Source: an uncultured Campylobacter sp. (GTDB lineage Bacteria; Campylobacterota; Campylobacteria; Campylobacterales; Campylobacteraceae). Taken from it: a stretch of DNA of 5,459 nucleotides. The stretch spans positions 1 to 5,459 of the forward strand of contig NZ_CALIJF010000266.1 in NCBI RefSeq assembly GCF_938018035.1, given 5' to 3'. Positions 1 through 4,537 of this stretch are shown piece by piece. The notes under the pieces were generated by a model, which was not told where the DNA came from, searched no databases, and was given only the letters and a program-made list of their open reading frames with translations. Numbering within the stretch: the first letter of the stretch is position 1; each line of letters opens with the position of its first letter. The position numbers were made by a program, and so were the translations under genes.

Positions 1-1145
1 CTGCGTTTTTCATTTTTACCGGGAGCGAGGAGTGAATATTCACGGTTTTCGATACCACGGCCGCTTTCGGGCATTAAATTTTGCTCGGCAAATGTGCCCT
101 TTTGCTCCGCTTCGTATTTTGCGCTCGCAGCCCGGCAAGAAGCAGCCGTAACGACGCCTAAAATTCTCGCGCCCTTTTGTTTAAATTTATGCGTCAAAAC
201 AGGCTTTGTCGCGAGATATCGGACGGGCTCATTTTGCTCAAATTTATCCATCGCTTCGCACCTGGATTTGCTCGCCTTGCCCTGCGTAAATTCGCCCGAG
301 CCGTCGTGCTCGCCGCTCTCGAGGTCGCCCGAGCCGCCGTGCTCGAAGCCGCCCGCTTCGCTACGCAGATCAAGAACTCTCAGCTCATTCGGCTCGTTTA
401 TAAAGTATCCGCGCCAGCCGTCTGATCCACCTGCCGCAAGCTCGAATTTATCGAAATCAAAGTCCAGTTTCACGCGGAATTTAACGTTAAAATTTGCGTC
501 CGTAAAAACAAGTTCGTTAGCACCCTCTATTTCGCCGTTTTCGCCAGCCTCGCCCACGCGAATGCAATATCTGCCTTCTACGCGCTGCGCCTGCGTCATA
601 GGGCAAGTTTTAGTAATGATTTTAAGCTCGCAACTGCTCAAATTCAAGCCGTAAATTTGACCCGAGCGCGTAAAAATCAAGAAATTTAGCTCATCTTGCT
701 TAAAAATCGCCGCACAGCCCTTTAATTGCTTTCGTATGCCCGTCTGCGTCTTAAAATCGTAAATAAAAAGCGTGTCGTCTGTCGTCGTAATAGCCTTTTT
801 ATCACCGTCCTTGCTACTTAGCGCGATAAAATTGCCGTATTTTAGCACGCCCTTCTTGTGCTTTGAGATTAGTGCGAGATCTGCGGCGTTAAATTTATAA
901 ATCGTGTCTACAAAGCCCAAAACTACGAGCGTGCGGCCGTCATCGTCAAAGGTCGCGGCGCGGGTAAAATCGCGGAAAGGCGTGCCGGCTAGCTGCTCGC
1001 CGCTTGCAAGCGAAAATTTTCTAAGCTTCATCTGCTTTTGCTCGTCGTTATCGCCTGCGTAAAATGCGCGATCGCCCTTTATCAGGACGTTTTCGCCGAT
1101 ATCGCGAAGTCTGTTTTGAAGCCTACTTTGCCATAAAATTTTCAT
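1..1145 (-). CDS. beta-propeller (WD40/YVTN-like) hypothetical protein, 3' end missing
   Basis: The reverse strand is open from ATG 1145 to the left edge, 381 codons without a stop, so the carboxyl end lies outside. The start is set by GGAAGGAG about 6 nt upstream. There is no signal peptide or membrane span, so a cytoplasmic protein is likely. Residues 35-260 show recurring blade-like strands, each a hydrophobic run followed by a turn and an aromatic strand: TIYKFNAADL near 104, TLFIYDFKTQ near 153, and SGQIYGLNLSS near 190, as in WD40 or YVTN propellers. Residues 262-307 are a Gly/Ser/Glu-rich, charged, low-complexity insert holding an 11-residue tandem repeat; residues 308-381 are Lys/Glu/Ala-rich and not recognisable. 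In-frame AAATTT (Lys-Phe) codon pairs continue to the end, so the tail looks coded rather than frameshifted. No enzyme motif is seen. NapL of the nitrate reductase cluster is another campylobacterial propeller, but it is periplasmic and nap genes are absent here. The function is unknown; the coding call is firm and the fold is an inference. Confidence 0.8.
   Translation of the reverse strand, partial: MKILWQSRLQNRLRDIGENVLIKGDRAFYAGDNDEQKQMKLRKFSLASGEQLAGTPFRDFTRAATFDDDGRTLVVLGFVDTIYKFNAADLALISKHKKGVLKYGNFIALSSKDGDKKAITTTDDTLFIYDFKTQTGIRKQLKGCAAIFKQDELNFLIFTRSGQIYGLNLSSCELKIITKTCPMTQAQRVEGRYCIRVGEAGENGEIEGANELVFTDANFNVKFRVKLDFDFDKFELAAGGSDGWRGYFINEPNELRVLDLRSEAGGFEHGGSGDLESGEHDGSGEFTQGKASKSRCEAMDKFEQNEPVRYLATKPVLTHKFKQKGARILGVVTAASCRAASAKYEAEQKGTFAEQNLMPESGRGIENREYSLLAPGKNEKR
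292..345 (-). repeat. 33-bp-period imperfect tandem repeat inside the propeller gene
   Basis: The 21-bp blocks at 292-312 and 325-345 on the plus strand are identical except for one base (T304 versus C337). Their spacing of 33 bp keeps the reading frame. They encode two 11-residue units, EHGGSGDLESG (residues 268-278) and EHDGSGEFTQG (residues 279-289). The second half of the unit has diverged, so this is an old or partial duplication. The encoded stretch is hydrophilic and flexible in character and probably forms a loop projecting from the propeller. Confidence 0.75.
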
Positions 1146-1360
1146 CCGTCGCTCCTTCCGTCTGCGCGTAAGAACACAGCGCGATTTATCGCTTTTAATT
1201 TGCGCTAGCGGTTTTATCGGCGCGCATGCTAATACTTGAATTATTGCTTTTAAATTTACGCTATTTGCGCGGCGCTCGGTACCGGTCAAATCGGCATTTC
1301 AGCCGTGCTTTGCGGGCAAATTTATCCGCGCAGCGTTTGGACCGGGCTAGAAAGAAATTT
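1146..1360. other. intergenic region between the terminator and the propeller gene
   Basis: This is the gap upstream of the propeller gene on the minus strand, so it should hold that gene's promoter and leader. No clear promoter stands out; TATTAG at 1234-1229 is the best -10-like hexamer and has no good -35 partner. A possible nested fold is present. The outer arms are 1281-1290 (ACCGGTCAAA) and 1336-1345 (TTTGGACCGG), paired with one bulged G. Inside are CGGC 1292-1295 with GCCG 1302-1305, and GCGG 1312-1315 with CCGC 1326-1329. No coding frame with a ribosome binding site is visible on either strand. Confidence 0.4.
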
Positions 1361-1391
1361 AACCGCGCAAAATTCGATCATTTGCGCGGTT
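1361..1391 (-). terminator. intrinsic terminator hairpin overlapping the end of the 66-residue gene
   Basis: A perfect 11-bp stem, AACCGCGCAAA with TTTGCGCGGTT, encloses a 9-nt loop. Read on the minus strand it is followed by AAATTTCTTTC, a T-rich but interrupted tail. The upstream arm encodes the last residues of the 66-residue protein, and its stop codon TGA (1380-1378) is the first triplet of the loop. Position and strand fit rho-independent termination of the leftward transcript. The tail is weaker than a continuous T run, so termination may be partial. Confidence 0.7.
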
Positions 1392-1578
1392 CATTTTCTT
1401 TGATATAGTCCACGGCGATACGCTGGCAGGCGATTTTATCGTTCTTTTCGAGGCATAAAGTCTCCAGCTCCTCGCGGCTGAAATTTTTGTAATCCTTGAT
1501 CGTCTTTTTGCCGCCGCCTCCCATGACGAAGTATATGAGAGCCGCTAAAATCGCCATCGCAGCGATTAATCTAAGCAT
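1378..1578 (-). CDS. small single-span membrane protein, unknown function
   Basis: This is a 66-residue protein. Residues 2-19 form one hydrophobic helix (LRLIAAMAILAALIYFVM), followed by GGGG and KK, then a soluble tail of about 40 residues. With few charges ahead of the helix and lysines after it, the tail probably faces the cytoplasm (inference from the positive-inside rule). The tail has two cysteines, C42 and C51, in LCLEKNDKIACQRIAVDYI, which loosely resembles half of a Sel1-like or cysteine-rich Hcp repeat, although those usually have seven rather than eight residues between the cysteines. The start is secured by a perfect AGGAGGT 4 nt upstream. The gene ends in a terminator and lies 120 nt after the oxidoreductase gene, so it is probably the last gene of the guaA transcript or a separate short unit. 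I do not recognise the family. Confidence 0.72.
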   Translation of the reverse strand: MLRLIAAMAILAALIYFVMGGGGKKTIKDYKNFSREELETLCLEKNDKIACQRIAVDYIKENEPRK

Positions 1579-1580
1579 GA

Positions 1581-1691
1581 TTACCTCCTAAATTTCATAG
1601 ATTTTGCGCCAAATGTGCGAGCGAATTCGGCGCGCATCTGTTTAAATAGGCAGTCAAATTCTATGCCGTTCGGATTTTGCGAGCAGTGCAT
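1581..1691 (-). CDS. possible 36-residue small ORF between two genes
   Basis: ATG 1691 opens 8 nt after the oxidoreductase stop and reads 36 codons to TAA at 1583-1581, inside the Shine-Dalgarno of the next gene. The peptide starts MHCSQNPNGIEF, has cysteines at 3 and 14, and ends KFRR. It nearly fills the gap and would couple the translation of its neighbours. Against it, no convincing ribosome binding site precedes the ATG, the frame was already open upstream within the oxidoreductase gene, and no family is recognised. It could be a leader-like peptide, a gene remnant or chance. Confidence 0.25.
   Translation of the reverse strand: MHCSQNPNGIEFDCLFKQMRAEFARTFGAKSMKFRR
1583..1589 (-). promoter_or_regulatory. 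strong Shine-Dalgarno AGGAGGT of the 66-residue gene
   Basis: AGGAGGT is fully complementary to the 16S rRNA tail and stands 4 nt before ATG 1578. It is the strongest ribosome binding site in the window and also contains the last sense codons (AGG AGG) and part of the stop codon (TAA, 1583-1581) of the small upstream ORF. Confidence 0.75.
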
Positions 1692-1698
1692 TTTAAAT

Positions 1699-2307
1699 CT
1701 AAAGCGATATCTGCTTCGGAAAGTACCTATCCAGCGTCTGCGCTACCTGCTCTAACCAGACCTTTCGCTTGACCTCGTCGCTATCTGCGACCACTCTAAA
1801 CATCAGCCGCTCAAAGGTTTTCACGCCGCAAAAATCAAAAATGCAGTTTTTCCAAATTCTTTCCAGCGGATCGCCGAATATCTCGTTTTCTCTGGCCTCG
1901 GGGGTGTTGGAGGTGTTGAAAACTACGGCGGCTTTAGCCTTTAAAAGCCCTATCGGAAGCCCGCCGCCGTTATCGCCCGGCGCAAAATCGTAGGCTACTC
2001 TCTGCCTTAGCACACGGTCAATCCAGCCCTTGAGGATGGCGGGCGGCTCGCCCCACCAGTTCGGATGGACAATCACGATGCCGTGGGCGTTTGCGATATC
2101 TTTTTGATGCGCTTTTAACAGCTCGTCGTCGCTTTCGTCGCTCACGAGCTCGGTGCCGCTAAGGATTGGGTTAAATTTCTCCTTATATAGATCGTGAAAT
2201 TTAACCTCGTAGCCGCTATTTTGCAGCTTTTCTGCCGCTGCGTTTGCAATAGCCGCATTTAGACTTCTCTCGTAAGGATGCGCTAAAATGATGCAGATTT
2301 GTTTCAT
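1699..2307 (-). CDS. flavodoxin-fold NAD(P)H-dependent oxidoreductase (KefF/MdaB/NQO1-like)
   Basis: This 202-residue protein has the full length and motif order of the Flavodoxin_2 family of FMN- or FAD-dependent NAD(P)H quinone reductases. The first strand and loop, ICIILAHPYERSLN (4-17), forms the flavin phosphate site. HPNWWGEPPAILKGWIDRVL (81-100) is the family signature for flavin binding and dimer contact, and VVFNTSNTP (128-136) is the next flavin-contacting strand and loop. Proteins of this type transfer two electrons to quinones or act as regulatory subunits of potassium efflux systems; the substrate cannot be read from the sequence. The enzyme should be cytoplasmic, as there is no signal peptide. 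The start ATG lies 1 nt after the guaA stop, and its ribosome binding site (GGGAG) lies in the last guaA codons, so it is probably translated by reinitiation after guaA. KefF is less likely because no kefC is adjacent. Confidence 0.9.
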   Translation of the reverse strand: MKQICIILAHPYERSLNAAIANAAAEKLQNSGYEVKFHDLYKEKFNPILSGTELVSDESDDELLKAHQKDIANAHGIVIVHPNWWGEPPAILKGWIDRVLRQRVAYDFAPGDNGGGLPIGLLKAKAAVVFNTSNTPEARENEIFGDPLERIWKNCIFDFCGVKTFERLMFRVVADSDEVKRKVWLEQVAQTLDRYFPKQISL

Positions 2308-2308
2308 C

Positions 2309-3844
2309 TTACTCCCACTCTATCGTTGCGGGCGGTTTGCTCGAGATGTCGTAAACTACACGGTTGATGCCGTCTACTTCGTTTATGATGCGTCGAGAGA
2401 CGTTTTCTAGCAGGTCGTACGGCAAGCGCGAGAAGCTAGCCGTCATGCCGTCGCTAGCGTCCACTACGCGCACGCACACGGCGTTTTCGTAGGTGCGGTT
2501 ATCGCCCATAACGCCTACGGAGTGCACGTTTAGCAACACGCAAAACGCCTGCCACGTTTTGTTATACCAGCCGCTTGATTTTAGCTCGTCGCGCAGGATC
2601 ACGTCGGCTTTGCGTAGTAGCTCAAGGCTTGGCGTATTTACCTCGCCCATTATGCGGATCGCAAGACCCGGACCCGGGAACGGATGGCGGAAAACGACTT
2701 CGCGCGAAAGGCCTAGTTCGAGTCCCAGCTGGCGCACTTCGTCCTTAAAAATTTCGCGCAGAGGCTCGATCAGTTCAAATTTCATATCTTTAGGCAGGCC
2801 GCCTACGTTGTGATGGCTTTTGATCGTCTTGCTTGAGCCTGCGACCGAGCTTTCGATGATGTCGGTATAGAGCGTGCCTTGGGCTAGAAATTTTACGTTT
2901 TTGTGTTTTGCCGCTTCTTTGCTGAAAACCTCAATGAAGGTCGCGCCGATGATTTTGCGTTTTTGCTCCGGATCGACCACCCCTTTCAGCCTGCTTAAAA
3001 ATAGCTCGCTAGCATCGATCACGTCTAAGCTCACGCCGAGTTTGAGCCTAAACATCTCCTCTACCGCCTTGCGCTCGCCCGTGCGGAGTAGTCCGTTATC
3101 GACGAAAACCGCTATTAGGCTCTGCGGCACCGCATGCGCCAAAAGCGCCGCTACGACCGAGCTATCCACGCCGCCGCTTACCGCGCAAAGTACTTTAGCG
3201 CTGCCTACGCGCTCTTTTATTTTGATCATCTGCTCTTTGGCGAAGCTGCCCATATTCCAAGTGCTGGTTATTCCGCAGATCTCTTTAGCGAAATTTTTTA
3301 AAATTCTATCGCCAAACTCGCTGTGGCAGACCTCAGGGTGAAACTGTAGCGCATAAATTTTACGGATCTCGTCGCCGAATACGCACCACTCACTCTCGTC
3401 CGAGCTCGCCATCACCTCAAAGCCCTCCGGCAGGCTCTCGACCTTGTCCGAGTGGCTCATCCAGACAGTAGAGTTATCCTCCACGCCGCCAAATAGCCTG
3501 CTAGCGCGAAGCAGTTTCAAAGAGGCTTTGCCATACTCTTTTTTACCCGCAGGCACGACGCTGGCGCCAAATTTATGCGCGATGAGCTGCATGCCGTAGC
3601 AGATACCTAAAATTGGAATTCCAAGCTCAAAAATTCTATCGTCGCAAAAATACGCGCCTTTGGCGTAAACGCTAGCGGGGCCGCCGCTTAAAATAAGACC
3701 TTTGGGGTTTTTTGCTTTTATCTTATCGATCGGTGCGTCGTATGCGATCAGCTCGGTGTAAACGCCTTGTTCGCGCAAGCGCCTAGCGATCAGCTGGGTG
3801 TATTGGGAGCCGAAGTCCAGCACTAAAATGTCTGCCGTTTGCAT
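2309..3844 (-). CDS. guaA: GMP synthase (glutamine-hydrolysing)
   Basis: The 511-residue protein is complete and of normal length for GuaA, which converts XMP, ATP and glutamine to GMP, the last step of guanine nucleotide synthesis. Residues 5-190 form a class I glutamine amidotransferase domain with the oxyanion region SGGPASVY (53-60), nucleophile Cys82 in GICYGMQ, and His169 and Glu171 in FHPEV completing the triad. Residues 200-390 form the ATP pyrophosphatase domain, with the PP-loop SGGVDSS (223-229). RHPFPGPGLAIR (386-397) and the terminal KPPATIEWE belong to the dimerisation and XMP-binding part. The start is supported by AAAGGA 5 nt upstream and by the expected amino terminus, ILVLDFGSQYTQLIARR. 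The gene has its own candidate promoter and is followed after 1 nt by the oxidoreductase gene. Confidence 0.98.
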   Translation of the reverse strand: MQTADILVLDFGSQYTQLIARRLREQGVYTELIAYDAPIDKIKAKNPKGLILSGGPASVYAKGAYFCDDRIFELGIPILGICYGMQLIAHKFGASVVPAGKKEYGKASLKLLRASRLFGGVEDNSTVWMSHSDKVESLPEGFEVMASSDESEWCVFGDEIRKIYALQFHPEVCHSEFGDRILKNFAKEICGITSTWNMGSFAKEQMIKIKERVGSAKVLCAVSGGVDSSVVAALLAHAVPQSLIAVFVDNGLLRTGERKAVEEMFRLKLGVSLDVIDASELFLSRLKGVVDPEQKRKIIGATFIEVFSKEAAKHKNVKFLAQGTLYTDIIESSVAGSSKTIKSHHNVGGLPKDMKFELIEPLREIFKDEVRQLGLELGLSREVVFRHPFPGPGLAIRIMGEVNTPSLELLRKADVILRDELKSSGWYNKTWQAFCVLLNVHSVGVMGDNRTYENAVCVRVVDASDGMTASFSRLPYDLLENVSRRIINEVDGINRVVYDISSKPPATIEWE

Positions 3845-3870
3845 GAAATTCCTTTGTAAAAATTTTTAAA

Positions 3871-3878
3871 AGTATAAC
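3871..3878 (-). promoter_or_regulatory. guaA promoter, extended -10 (TGTTATACT)
   Basis: The minus strand reads TGT then TATACT (3876-3871), one mismatch from TATAAT with the TGn extension. T runs upstream (TTTTAGCTTTGCTTTG) recur at short intervals, as known for Campylobacter sigma-70 promoters, which lack a strict -35 box. The predicted start near 3864 gives a leader of about 20 nt carrying AAAGGA. It sits in the 54-nt gap after the lipoprotein gene. Confidence 0.6.
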
Positions 3879-3898
3879 AAAGCAAAGCTAAAAGTAGG

Positions 3899-4099
3899 CT
3901 ATTTATCGCGTAAAATTCTAACGCTGCCTTTCGTGTCATTTGTTTTGTTGCCATCCGCGGCGGATGCCTCTGCGTTCGCGGTTTGCTCATCTGCGCTCGA
4001 GTAAAAAGGCGGCGCTTTATATCCGCAGCCGCTAAGCAAAACTAAGATAAAAAATGCTAAAATCCGTCTATGGAAAATGCAAGAGAAATAATCGCTCAT
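3899..4099 (-). CDS. small LptM-like lipoprotein
   Basis: This is a 66-residue protein with a type II signal peptide: basic HRR (10-12), hydrophobic core ILAFFILVLL (13-22) and lipobox LSGC with the acylated cysteine at 25. The mature start CGYKAPPFY fits the C-G-x-K-x-P-x-Y pattern of LptM (YifL) lipoproteins, which assist maturation of the LPS transporter LptD in the outer membrane. The rest (34-66) is Ala/Ser/Asp/Thr-rich and looks disordered. ATG 4099 is the only usable start before the hydrophobic core. AAAGGA lies 11 nt upstream, a long spacing. The first 30 bp overlap the divergent dciA-like gene head to head. guaA follows on the same strand after 54 nt with no terminator between, so read-through is possible. 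The lipoprotein call is firm; the LptM assignment rests on one short motif. Confidence 0.75.
   Translation of the reverse strand: MSDYFSCIFHRRILAFFILVLLSGCGYKAPPFYSSADEQTANAEASAADGNKTNDTKGSVRILRDK
4056..4063 (+). promoter_or_regulatory. promoter of the dciA-like/uvrC operon, extended -10; possibly leaderless
   Basis: TGC (4055-4057) precedes TAAAAT (4058-4063), a one-mismatch -10 hexamer in good extended context. Six bases (CCGTCT) separate it from ATG 4070, so the usual start point 7 nt downstream would be the A of the start codon itself. No ribosome binding site precedes ATG 4070, which agrees with a leaderless message. The element lies inside the signal-peptide codons of the opposing lipoprotein gene. 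No -35 match is seen. Confidence 0.5.
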
Positions 4100-4537
4100 A
4101 TCAGAAAAGATCCTTTATATGCCAAGATGCGAGAAAGAGGCGAGTTTCTGGCGATTTTGCCGCTTAGTTGGCAAAGGCTGATCGCTTTCATCTACGTCAA
4201 AGATGGCATTTTGATGATAGCCGCGAAGCATCCGGCTGGGCTTTGCGAACTAAAACGCGATAGTAATATAAATTTAATAAAAGACGTATTAAAGCGCTTC
4301 GTAGCCGCTAGAGAGACGGCGGAGCTTTGCGGCGTGCGCGAGATAAAATTTTTCGTAGCAGATAGAGTGATGAGCAGAAGAAGGGCGCAAATTTATAAAG
4401 CTCATTTGCGCCGGGATGGCGAAGCTTTATCTTTGGAGCGCGCAAAGGGGGAGTTTAAAAACAAAATCCAAGATCCGCAAATTTATAAAATTTTTGAAGA
4501 GATAAGAGGGCTGATCCTTGCTAATAGAGGAGATTAA
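4070..4537 (+). CDS. DUF721/DciA-like protein
   Basis: The 155-residue protein has no signal peptide or membrane span. Residues 28-100 follow the DUF721 pattern: a short helix with a tryptophan (LPLSWQRLI, 31-38), strand YVKDGILMIAA (42-52), HPAGLCEL (54-61), helix NLIKDVLKRF (68-77), then GVREIKFFVADR (88-99). In DciA, known as the widespread loader or operator of the replicative helicase DnaB in bacteria without DnaC or DnaI, this region is KH-like. The tail (100-155) is helical, very basic at 103-115 (RRR, then HLRR) and could bind DNA. It lies directly ahead of uvrC, overlapping it by 20 nt, in an arrangement I recall from C. jejuni (Cj1247c with uvrC). The role in helicase loading is inferred from the family; similarity is seen as a pattern only. 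Confidence 0.65.
   Translation: MENAREIIAHIRKDPLYAKMRERGEFLAILPLSWQRLIAFIYVKDGILMIAAKHPAGLCELKRDSNINLIKDVLKRFVAARETAELCGVREIKFFVADRVMSRRRAQIYKAHLRRDGEALSLERAKGEFKNKIQDPQIYKIFEEIRGLILANRGD
4114..4119 (-). promoter_or_regulatory. possible -10 box of the lipoprotein gene
   Basis: The minus strand reads CATATAAAGGATC, with TATAAA at 4119-4114. The predicted start near 4107 would leave a leader of only about 8 nt before ATG 4099 and would exclude the AAAGGA motif that overlaps this hexamer. The same bases could therefore serve as ribosome binding site of a longer transcript or as promoter of a nearly leaderless one, but not both. It lies in the coding sequence of the divergent gene. Confidence 0.3.

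Noticed and set aside
94..654. 186-codon plus-strand ORF, with a second one at 177-425
   Set aside because: Both lie antisense to the propeller gene, which has a ribosome site and the typical codon pattern. The plus-strand peptides are Ser/Pro- or Ala/Arg-rich with no domain and no ribosome site.
1181..1196. GCGATTTATCGC followed by TTTT as a terminator
   Set aside because: The palindrome gives only a 4-bp stem with a 4-nt loop, and no plus-strand gene ends nearby.
1281..1346. tRNA-like reading of the nested stems
   Set aside because: No T-loop GTTCGA-type motif, no 7-bp acceptor stem and no CCA end.
1226..1408. 60-codon plus-strand ORF starting MLILELLLLNL
   Set aside because: No Shine-Dalgarno, an Arg-rich low-complexity product, and it runs through the terminator hairpin and into the end of the opposing 66-residue gene.
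1769..3341. Plus-strand ORFs opposite the oxidoreductase and guaA (1769-1993, 2493-2813, 2874-3341)
   Set aside because: They are antisense shadows of two unmistakable conserved genes.
3856..3870. AAAAATTTTT palindrome before guaA as a terminator for the lipoprotein gene
   Set aside because: It has no GC stem and lies downstream of the guaA -10 box, within the expected guaA leader.
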